This document shows, piece after piece, positions 1 through 5,228 of a stretch of DNA of 5,458 nt (positions are counted from its first letter, which is position 1; each line of letters starts with the position of its first letter). Below the pieces are notes generated by a model that made no database searches, was not told the DNA's origin, and saw only the letters and a list, made by a program, of their open reading frames with translations. The translations under genes were made by a program, and so were the position numbers. This stretch comes from Methanomicrobiales archaeon. GTDB taxonomy: Archaea; Halobacteriota; Methanomicrobia; Methanomicrobiales; Methanospirillaceae. Location: positions 1-5,458 of the forward strand of contig JADGNL010000094.1 in NCBI GenBank assembly GCA_017883495.1. Direction: 5' to 3'.

Positions 1-144
1 CCGAAGGGCGGCGCCGCGATCTCGATCGCGCACACGATCGGCAAGCCGCTCGTCTTCCTCGGCACCGGGCAGGGCTACGACGACCTCGCACCGTTCACGC
101 CCGAGGGGATGGTCGCGGACCTGCTCGGCACGGCGGAGGCCTGA
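1..144 (+). CDS. ftsY: Signal recognition particle receptor FtsY, C-terminal end (partial)
   Basis: Frame 1 is open from the first base to TGA at 142-144 and gives the last 47 residues of a protein whose start lies before the window. They read PKGGAAIS, then GKPLVFLGTGQGYDDL, then a short C-terminal helix. This matches the end of the FtsY/SRalpha GTPase (NG) domain: the KGGAAIS stretch that follows the TKxD G4 motif, and the GxGQ G5 motif (SRP54 has GxGE instead). FtsY is the SRP receptor. It pairs with SRP54 in a GTP-dependent complex at the membrane and hands the translating ribosome to the Sec translocon. The residue before KGG is Pro, where Ala is usual in my memory of the family. srp54 follows after a single base, so the receptor and its partner are cotranscribed. 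The call is firm although only the end is visible. Confidence 0.93.
   Translation, partial: PKGGAAISIAHTIGKPLVFLGTGQGYDDLAPFTPEGMVADLLGTAEA
135..139 (+). promoter_or_regulatory. Shine-Dalgarno site for srp54
   Basis: GGAGG lies inside the last codons of ftsY, 6 nt before the ATG at 146. It supports that start and suggests translational coupling between receptor and SRP54. Confidence 0.7.
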
Positions 145-145
145 G

Positions 146-1477
146 ATGGTGCTCGACCGGCTCGGAAGCTCGCTCAAGGACGCCCTGAAGAAGCTCGCGG
201 GCAAGACCGTCGTGGACCGGGTCGCGGTCGAGGAACTGGTTAAGGACCTCCAGCGCGCCCTGATCCAGGCCGACGTCAACGTCAAGCTCGTAATGCGGCT
301 GTCGCAGACGATCAAGACCCGCGCGCTCGACGAGGCTCCCGCGAAGGGCATGAGCGTGCGCGAGCACGTGCTCCGGATCGTCTACCAGGAGCTCGTGGCC
401 CTGATGGGTCCCCCGACGGAGGTGACGCTCGGCCCGCAGACGATCCTGATGGCAGGACTCCAGGGCTCGGGCAAGACCACGACGACCGCGAAACTCGCCC
501 GGTACTTCCAGCGGAAAGGCCTTCGTGTCGCCGTGATCGGGGCCGACACCTTCCGGCCGGGTGCGTTCCAGCAGCTCGCGACCCTCTGTCAGAAGATCAA
601 TGTCCCCTGCATCGGCGACCTGAACGAGAAGGACGCGCGGAAGGTCGTCCGGGAGGGGCTTGCCAAGACCCACTCGGCCGAGGTCGTGATCATCGATACC
701 CAGGGGAGGCACGGGCTCGAGGACGACCTGATCCAGGAGATCATCGATCTCAACGAGATCTCGAAGGCGACCCATCGCTGGCTCGTGATCGACGCGGCGC
801 TCGGTCAGCAGGCGCAGGAGCAGGCGCGGCGCTTCCACGACGCGATCGATATCGACGGCGTGATCATCACCAAGATGGACGGGACCGCGAAGGGCGGCGG
901 CGCGCTCTCGGCCGTCGCCGAGACCGGCGCGGGGATCGTCTTCATCGGCGCGGGCGAGACGAGCGACGACCTGGAGCGGTTCGAGCCCGACGGGTTCATC
1001 TCGCGCCTGCTCGGGATGGGGGATCTGAAGTCCCTTGTCGAGCGGGCCGAGGAGGCCATGGCCGATACGGCGGACCTCGACGTCAACGCGGTCCTCCGCG
1101 GCAAGTTCACGCTCCGGGACATGTACAAACAGCTCGAGGCCGTGAACCGGATGGGTCCGCTCAAGCAGATCATGTCCATGCTCCCGCTCGGCTCGATGGA
1201 GATCCCGGACGGCGCCTACGAGGTGACCGGGATCAAGATGACCCGATACCGGATCATCATGGACTCGATGACCAAGCAGGAGCTCGACGACCCGTCGACG
1301 ATCAACTCCTCGCGCACGCACCGGATCGCGGTCGGCTCCGGCGCGACGATCGAGGAGGTGCGCGAGCTCCTGCGCTATCACAAGACCATGCAGCGGGCTC
1401 TCAAGGGCTTCCGGGGCGCTGGCGGCGGCAGGATGGACATGCAGCGGATCATGAAGCGGTTCTCGGGAAAGCAGTGA
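146..1477 (+). CDS. srp54: Signal recognition particle 54 kDa GTPase SRP54
   Basis: This 443-residue protein is the usual length for archaeal SRP54. It binds 7S RNA (with SRP19) and signal peptides emerging from the ribosome, and docks on FtsY. The N-terminal helical bundle is about residues 1-95. The GTPase domain has G1 GLQGSGKT (104-111), DTFRPGA (134-140), the G3 region DTQGRH (184-189), G4 TKMDGTAKGGG (242-252) and the closing GAGE (268-271). The methionine-rich M domain starts near 315 (GKFTLRDMYKQL) and contains the RNA-binding helix-turn-helix signature around SSRTHRIAVGSG (388-399). The start has a GGAGG site 6 nt upstream and a typical archaeal N-terminus (MVLDRLG). Two oddities: the G3 motif has Gln186 where the family nearly always has Ala (DTAGR), and Val396 stands where Arg or Lys is common before GSG. 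trmY starts one base after the stop. Confidence 0.98.
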   Translation: MVLDRLGSSLKDALKKLAGKTVVDRVAVEELVKDLQRALIQADVNVKLVMRLSQTIKTRALDEAPAKGMSVREHVLRIVYQELVALMGPPTEVTLGPQTILMAGLQGSGKTTTTAKLARYFQRKGLRVAVIGADTFRPGAFQQLATLCQKINVPCIGDLNEKDARKVVREGLAKTHSAEVVIIDTQGRHGLEDDLIQEIIDLNEISKATHRWLVIDAALGQQAQEQARRFHDAIDIDGVIITKMDGTAKGGGALSAVAETGAGIVFIGAGETSDDLERFEPDGFISRLLGMGDLKSLVERAEEAMADTADLDVNAVLRGKFTLRDMYKQLEAVNRMGPLKQIMSMLPLGSMEIPDGAYEVTGIKMTRYRIIMDSMTKQELDDPSTINSSRTHRIAVGSGATIEEVRELLRYHKTMQRALKGFRGAGGGRMDMQRIMKRFSGKQ

Positions 1478-1478
1478 G

Positions 1479-2048
1479 ATGACTGCCTTTGCCGTGATCG
1501 GCCACCGCGCCCGGACCGACGGGTCCTGGTCGCTGAACGACATGCCCGGCGGGGCCGGCCGGATGGACGTGCTCTGCCGCGCGGTCACCGCCTCGTTCTT
1601 CCTCTCGCACGATCTGCGGCGCGACGTGGTCTGCTACCTCGTGCTCCGCGGCGAGCCCGGGCCCGAGAAGACGGTCCGCTTCGAAGGGGACCGGGTGCGG
1701 TACCTGAACCCCGACGAACGGTCGTCGGGCTCCCTGATCCAGAAGGCGCTCGCGCTCTCCTGCGGGACCGAGTTCCGGGCGTCCACGAAGGGCGTCTCGG
1801 TCCGCGAGGGCGGCCTTGCCCGACTCCTCGACGAGCATGCATTCGCGCTCCTCGACGAGGGGGGAGCCGATGTCAGGGCCGCGGGTGCCCTGCCCGACGC
1901 CTTCCTCGTCTCGGACCACATGAATCTCGACGAGGAGGAGCTGGTACTCACGGCGGATCTGCCGAGGTTCTCCGTCGGACCCCGCTCGCTCCACGGAGAT
2001 CACGCGATCACGCTGCTTCTCAACGAGCTCGATCGGAGGGCGGTATGA
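1479..2048 (+). CDS. trmY: tRNA pseudouridine(54) N1-methyltransferase TrmY
   Basis: This 189-residue SPOUT-class (formerly DUF358) methyltransferase uses S-adenosylmethionine to methylate N1 of pseudouridine 54 in the tRNA T-loop, giving m1Psi, the archaeal counterpart of ribothymidine 54. Family blocks visible in order are DMPGGAGRMDVLCR (21-34), FFLSHDLRRDVV (40-51), NPDERSSG (77-84), GVSVREGG (105-112), VSDHMNLDEEE (144-154) and the C-terminal SVGPRSLHGDHAITLLLNE (165-183). The last two belong to the C-terminal trefoil-knot region where SPOUT enzymes bind SAM. Length and block order match archaeal homologues such as the Methanocaldococcus protein as I remember it. The ATG is one base after the srp54 stop, with no strong Shine-Dalgarno, so translation probably depends on coupling. 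The stop overlaps the pus10 start by 4 nt; Pus10 makes the substrate base. Confidence 0.93.
   Translation: MTAFAVIGHRARTDGSWSLNDMPGGAGRMDVLCRAVTASFFLSHDLRRDVVCYLVLRGEPGPEKTVRFEGDRVRYLNPDERSSGSLIQKALALSCGTEFRASTKGVSVREGGLARLLDEHAFALLDEGGADVRAAGALPDAFLVSDHMNLDEEELVLTADLPRFSVGPRSLHGDHAITLLLNELDRRAV
2035..2039 (+). promoter_or_regulatory. Shine-Dalgarno site for pus10
   Basis: GGAGG lies inside the end of trmY, 5 nt before the ATG at 2045. It fixes the pus10 start that overlaps the trmY stop in an ATGA arrangement. Confidence 0.7.
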
Positions 2049-3319
2049 GCATCCCCGAGGCCGTCGATGCGATCCTGGCAACCGGCGAGGTCTGCGATGC
2101 ATGCCTTGGGCGATTCTTCGGCAAGCGGTCGCGTGGACTGACCAACGAGGAACGCGGCCGTGCGCTCCGGATCGCCCGCGCGATCGAGCGGCACGAGCCC
2201 TACGTGCCCTGTGTCGGCGACTGCGTCGTTTGCAGCGGCCTCCTCGACGACCTCGACCTCTGGGCCGATCGGGTCGTCGCGGCGCTCGAGGGGCTCGAGT
2301 ACGCGACGTTCCTGGTCGGGACGCGCGTGCCCCCGCTCCTCGCCGAGTGCGAGGAGATGGTCTGGTCCGATCTCTCGCTCACCCACGCCGAGCCCATGAA
2401 GTCCGAGATGAACCGCGAGGTCGGCAAGCGCGTCTCGGCACGGACCGGCCGGGAGGTCGACTTCGGCCATCCCGACGTGGTCGTGCTGCTCGAGATCGCG
2501 AACGGGACGGTCGAGGTCCAGCTCTCGCCGCTCTTCATCTACGGCCGGTACCGGAAGTTCGAGCGCGGGATCCCGCAGACCCACTGGGACTGCCGTGCCT
2601 GCCACGGGGCCGGGTGCGAACGCTGCAACTTTACGGGCAAGCAGTACCAGGACTCGGTGGAGGAGCTGATCGCCGCGCCGATCACCGCAGCGCTCGACGC
2701 GGCCGGCGGCGTGCTCCACGGCTCCGGGCGCGAGGATATCGACGCCCGGATGATCGGAAACGGCCGGCCCTTCATCCTGGAGGTCGTTGCCCCCCGGCGG
2801 CGCACGCTCGACCTTCCCGCGCTCGAGCGCGCCGTGAACGAGTCCGCCGCGGGCAGGGTCGCGGTCGACCTGATCCGGCCGGCAGCACGGTCCGAGGTGG
2901 AAACCCTTAAGTCGAGCCGATCGCATAAAAAATACAGGATTCTGGTCGAGGTAGACGGCGATATCTCCGACGATGCACTCGAGTCTGCCCTTTCGGCCCT
3001 CAGGGGGGCCGTTATCCACCAGCGCACCCCGGCACGGGTTGCGCATCGGAGGGCGGACCGCGTGCGGGATCGGACGGTCCTGGATATTCAGTATCTCGGG
3101 CGGGAAGAGGGCGGCGTTCTGATCGAGGTCCTCGGCGAGGCCGGACTCTACATCAAGGAGCTGGTCTCCGGGGACGGGGGGCGGACGCGTCCGAGCCTGG
3201 CCGACGAGATCGGCCGGCCCGCTCGCGTCACCCGCCTCGACGTCGTCCTGGTCCAAGACCCGACGGAGGAAGAAGACGATGGCACACCACAACGGTCCAC
3301 GAAAGAAGACACGGTATAA
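2045..3319 (+). CDS. pus10: tRNA pseudouridine synthase Pus10 (Psi54/Psi55)
   Basis: This 424-residue archaeal Pus10 isomerises uridine 54 and 55 in the tRNA T-loop. The N-terminal accessory (THUMP-containing) domain has a predicted zinc site from two CxxC pairs, C17/C20 and C60/C63. A second cysteine cluster, CRACHGAGCERC (183-194), resembles DnaJ-type zinc knuckles and is followed by NFTGKQY. The catalytic domain carries GSGREDIDARM (226-236); by analogy with GRTD of TruA, D231 is the likely catalytic aspartate, followed by GNGRPFILEV (238-247). The family's usual end is near RVTRLDVV (394-401). Here about 20 mostly charged or polar residues follow, because the frame runs over the L21e Shine-Dalgarno site and 41 nt into rpl21e. 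Translation is coupled to trmY by the ATGA overlap. The product is the substrate for TrmY, so the two genes form one modification module. Confidence 0.96.
   Translation: MSIPEAVDAILATGEVCDACLGRFFGKRSRGLTNEERGRALRIARAIERHEPYVPCVGDCVVCSGLLDDLDLWADRVVAALEGLEYATFLVGTRVPPLLAECEEMVWSDLSLTHAEPMKSEMNREVGKRVSARTGREVDFGHPDVVVLLEIANGTVEVQLSPLFIYGRYRKFERGIPQTHWDCRACHGAGCERCNFTGKQYQDSVEELIAAPITAALDAAGGVLHGSGREDIDARMIGNGRPFILEVVAPRRRTLDLPALERAVNESAAGRVAVDLIRPAARSEVETLKSSRSHKKYRILVEVDGDISDDALESALSALRGAVIHQRTPARVAHRRADRVRDRTVLDIQYLGREEGGVLIEVLGEAGLYIKELVSGDGGRTRPSLADEIGRPARVTRLDVVLVQDPTEEEDDGTPQRSTKEDTV
3265..3269 (+). promoter_or_regulatory. Shine-Dalgarno site for rpl21e, inside pus10
   Basis: GGAGG stands 9 nt before ATG 3279. 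In the pus10 frame the same bases help encode the acidic run TEEEDD. It supports the L21e start and hence the long overlap with pus10. Confidence 0.65.
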
Positions 3320-3572
3320 GTTCAAGAAAGATCTCCGCAAGCGCGGCATCGGGCCCGTGACGGCTCTGATCCAGCGGTTCGAGCCCGGGCAGGCAGTCCA
3401 CATCGTCTGCGAGCCCTCGGTTCAGAAGGGGATGCCGCACCGGCGGTTCCACGGCAAGACCGGCAAGGTGATCGAGCAGCGGGGCCGCGCCTGGGTGCTC
3501 GCGATCCGCGACGGGAACGCCAATAAGATCGTGATCGCGCGTCCCCAGCACCTCAGGGCCCAGAAGCCCTGA
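3279..3572 (+). CDS. rpl21e: 50S ribosomal protein L21e
   Basis: This 97-residue basic protein of the archaeal/eukaryotic large ribosomal subunit has full family length. The N-terminus (MAHHNGPRKKTRYKFKK) is the typical rRNA-binding start. The signature KGMPHRRFHGKTG is at 50-62, and the C-terminal part (RGRAWVLAIRDGN, then IVIARPQHLRAQ) completes the SH3-like fold. The start is set by the GGAGG site and the family N-terminus. The first 41 nt also encode the end of Pus10 in another frame. A 58-nt gap to rpoF follows, the largest within the cluster. Confidence 0.97.
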   Translation: MAHHNGPRKKTRYKFKKDLRKRGIGPVTALIQRFEPGQAVHIVCEPSVQKGMPHRRFHGKTGKVIEQRGRAWVLAIRDGNANKIVIARPQHLRAQKP

Positions 3573-3630
3573 GGCGAAACACAACATCTAACTTCCGCGC
3601 GGGAGAATACAAGGCTACGGCAGGTCGTGC
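3573..3630 (+). other. Intergenic gap rpl21e-rpoF
   Basis: This 58-nt gap is the only non-coding spacer of notable size in the cluster. It is richer in A/T than the flanking genes. A weak AT-rich element (AATACA, 3606-3611) and a modest Shine-Dalgarno match (AGGT, 3622-3625) before rpoF are visible. I see no hairpin plus T-tract terminator. It could hold a weak rpoF promoter, but the match to an archaeal TATA box is poor. Confidence 0.3.
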
Positions 3631-3981
3631 ATGAAGGTCAAGGCGGTTCAGTCCGAGGAGAAGGTCACCCTCCCCGAAGTCCGGGAGATCCTACTCCGAG
3701 TGGAGGCCGAGCGGCTCGGCCACGAGAGGGAGATGTCGTACGAGCTCAGGCGCTCGATCGAGCACGCGAACCTGCTTGCCAAGACGACGCCGGAGAAGGC
3801 CACAGCGCTCGTGGAGGCCCTCACGGGCATGGAGAAGATGCGGCCGGAGATCGCCTACCGGATCGCGAACCTGATGCCCCGATCTCGCGACGAGCTCCGG
3901 GCGATCTACGCGAAGGAGCGATACTCGCTCACGGGCGACGAGCTCGACGCGATCCTGGAGATCGTGCTGGTTCATTTCTGA
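3631..3981 (+). CDS. rpoF: DNA-directed RNA polymerase subunit F (Rpo4/RpoF, Rpb4-like)
   Basis: This 116-residue archaeal homologue of eukaryotic Rpb4 forms the polymerase stalk with subunit E (Rpo7, not in this window) and takes part in open-complex formation and RNA contact. The length is normal. The N-terminal part is highly charged (residues 1-60). The C-terminal HRDC-like helical region carries the conserved stretch RPEIAYRIANLMPRS (71-85), then LTGDELDAILEIV (100-112). ATG 3631 has a weak AGGT upstream; an overlapping GTG at 3627 belongs to a different frame and is not used. The DUF655 gene follows after 12 nt, an order common in archaea. Confidence 0.94.
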   Translation: MKVKAVQSEEKVTLPEVREILLRVEAERLGHEREMSYELRRSIEHANLLAKTTPEKATALVEALTGMEKMRPEIAYRIANLMPRSRDELRAIYAKERYSLTGDELDAILEIVLVHF

Positions 3982-3993
3982 GCGTGACGCGCC

Positions 3994-4554
3994 ATGAAGA
4001 CCGACAAGAAGGAGCTCAACGCGGTCGTGCTCGACGTGCTCATGAAGGGCAACCTCGACGACCAGCGATCCGGCTTCCGGCGGGAACCGGTCGTCCAGGC
4101 AGTCGGAATCGATCAGTTCAAACTGCTCGAGCTCGTGCCGAAGAAAGTCGAGATCCGGATTCATGAGCGGGTCTACATCGGGGACGGCGAGCGCGAGAAG
4201 GTCGAGCGGGTCAAGCGCAGGGTCTTCTACCAGGATCTCACGCAGGTGGCGAAGCTCGAGCTGCCGTACGTGGTCGAGCAGCTCGTGACGGAGAACGAGC
4301 AGAACTTCGTCCAGTTCTTCAACCGCGCGATCTCGATCAGTCCGAAGCTCCACATGCTCCACCTGCTTCCCGGCATCGGCAAGAAGCTGATGTGGGAGGT
4401 GCTGGCGGCGCGCGAGAAGAAGCCGTTCGAGTCCTTCGCCGACATCGCGGCGCGGGTCAAGGGGATCCCGCACCCCGAGCGGATGGTGATCGATCGGATC
4501 CTCGAGGAGCTCCAGGATCCCGACGTCAAGTATCACCTCTTTACGTCGAAGTAA
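3994..4554 (+). CDS. DUF655 family helix-hairpin-helix protein
   Basis: This 186-residue archaeal protein belongs to the conserved DUF655 family, whose biochemical role is not established. An N-terminal segment with IHERVYIGDGER (56-67) looks like a small beta-barrel (S1/OB-like) nucleic-acid-binding part. The C-terminal half has a helix-hairpin-helix motif centred on HLLPGIGKKLMWEVLAARE (123-141), then a second helical unit (FADIAARVKGIPHPERMV). Both suggest RNA or DNA binding without sequence specificity. The ATG is 12 nt after the rpoF stop, with GTGA (3984-3987) as a modest Shine-Dalgarno. In many archaea it sits between rpoF and the rRNA dimethyltransferase ksgA, suggesting a role in ribosome or RNA metabolism. 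Here ksgA does not follow; the cluster ends. Confidence 0.92.
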   Translation: MKTDKKELNAVVLDVLMKGNLDDQRSGFRREPVVQAVGIDQFKLLELVPKKVEIRIHERVYIGDGEREKVERVKRRVFYQDLTQVAKLELPYVVEQLVTENEQNFVQFFNRAISISPKLHMLHLLPGIGKKLMWEVLAAREKKPFESFADIAARVKGIPHPERMVIDRILEELQDPDVKYHLFTSK

Positions 4555-4720
4555 GATCCGAATCCCCGATTTTTTCTCTGCCGCGGATCTCGTCGCGGTG
4601 AATTTCGTTTTCGGCCAATTCTCGCGCGAGCTCTGATCGCGGATCGTGGCCGAGACATCCGCCGCGATCGAGCGTTGCGGCGTCGACGGCGATCGTGCGC
4701 TCTTCGTATCGCCGGATCAC
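4541..4720 (-). CDS. Possible small ORF, 59 residues, unknown
   Basis: Reading leftward, GTG at 4720-4718 overlaps the TGA stop of the membrane protein gene as GTGA, with AGGAAAGA just upstream as a plausible Shine-Dalgarno. The ORF ends with TAA at 4543-4541, 14 nt inside the 3' end of the convergent DUF655 gene. The product is charged, starting MIRRYEERTIAVDAATLDRG (GTG read as Met), with SELARELAENE later. Counting its codons gives about 69, 47 and 64% G+C at positions 1, 2 and 3, a coding-like pattern although weaker than in the core genes. I recognise no family. The same stretch holds T-tracts and inverted repeats, so it may be only intergenic DNA. Treat as a candidate. Confidence 0.33.
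   Translation of the reverse strand: MIRRYEERTIAVDAATLDRGGCLGHDPRSELARELAENEIHRDEIRGREKIGDSDLTST
4570..4575 (+). terminator. T-tract, probable terminator of the cluster
   Basis: Six T residues (GATTTTTTCTC) begin 15 nt after the DUF655 stop. Archaeal polymerases terminate on oligo-T without needing a hairpin. A second, weaker T-tract (4608-4611) lies downstream, and a small inverted repeat (4581-4585 with 4594-4598) lies between them. The change to minus-strand genes after this point fits. Confidence 0.55.
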
Positions 4721-5193
4721 TCTTTCCTGATCTCGTTGTAGAGGGAGACGGCCGAGAGGCTGATCAGGTTCAGGGTGGTCGCGCCGTACCACAGGTATGC
4801 CTCGACGGGCGACAGGCGGGTAATCCAGCCGGACCAGAGCATCACGCAGATGATCGTGAATGAGAGGAGTGTATCGAGCGCGAGAAAGACCATCGGCCGA
4901 CCGAGGGCGCGGCCGATCTGGGCGATGGTGCAGTACTCGAACGGAGCTGCCCAGCCGGCCAGGTCGTAGGCCGATCGGCCGATGTTCATCGCGAGGTCGG
5001 CGCATGCCCACGCGATCACGATCCAGCCGAACACGGCGAAACCGGATGCTCCGGTACGCATCGCGGAGAGGCCGAACACGAGCTTGAAGAGGCAGAAGGG
5101 GATGCCGATGGTGAGGGAGAGAAAGAACGGCCGGACGAAGAAGCGCTGTAATGCGTCGGACTGCTGCTTCCGCGACCGGTTCCCGGTTGGCAT
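4717..5193 (-). CDS. Small four-helix integral membrane protein, unknown function
   Basis: With ATG at 5193-5191 this is a 158-residue protein. After a basic N-terminus (MPTGNRSRKQQ) it has four hydrophobic segments at about 22-42, 51-70, 100-121 and 129-152, and ends in a short charged tail (YNEIRKE). The loop between helices 2 and 3 holds aromatic residues (YDLAGWAAPFEY, about 76-87). No catalytic motif or known family is recognisable, and the function is unknown. The start was chosen because codons after it are G/C-ending, as in a real gene here, while the codons before it (MRLGKPRYRDGI) are mostly A/T-ending. Alternative starts are ATG 5229, overlapping the upstream stop as TGATG, and ATG 5235; both keep the frame. 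No strong Shine-Dalgarno precedes any of them. It may share a transcript with the partial gene upstream and the 59-residue ORF downstream. Confidence 0.72.
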   Translation of the reverse strand: MPTGNRSRKQQSDALQRFFVRPFFLSLTIGIPFCLFKLVFGLSAMRTGASGFAVFGWIVIAWACADLAMNIGRSAYDLAGWAAPFEYCTIAQIGRALGRPMVFLALDTLLSFTIICVMLWSGWITRLSPVEAYLWYGATTLNLISLSAVSLYNEIRKE

Positions 5194-5211
5194 TATACCG
5201 TCTCTATACCG
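5194..5211 (-). repeat. Short direct repeat just before the membrane protein start
   Basis: On the minus strand CGGTATA occurs twice, separated by GAGA, directly against the ATG at 5193. A partial third copy (GGTATA) is at 5332-5327. It could be an operator or TATA-like element, but 7-nt repeats can arise by chance. Confidence 0.3.
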
Positions 5212-5228
5212 TGGTTTCCCCAATCGCA

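Noticed and set aside
95..1588. Long minus-strand open frame (497 codons) opposite srp54
   Set aside because: It is antisense to a fully conserved SRP54; its composition (Asp, Arg, His, Leu rich, low complexity) is the usual product of reading a G/C-third-position gene on the opposite strand.
2928..2940. TATA-box-like ATAAAAAATAC inside pus10, a possible internal promoter for rpl21e-rpoF
   Set aside because: It encodes the basic SHKKYRI stretch of Pus10 and lies about 340 nt upstream of rpl21e; an AT-rich lysine run explains it.
2000..3403. Minus-strand open frame of 467 codons opposite pus10
   Set aside because: Shadow of pus10, with no family resemblance and Arg/Asp/Pro-rich composition; pus10 motifs on the plus strand are decisive.
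3627..4166. GTG-started plus-strand open frame of 179 codons across rpoF and DUF655
   Set aside because: It is out of frame with both conserved genes and is Arg/Gly-rich, as expected of a shadow frame.
3691..4536. Minus-strand 281-codon frame opposite rpoF and DUF655
   Set aside because: Antisense shadow of two recognised genes; no motif of its own.
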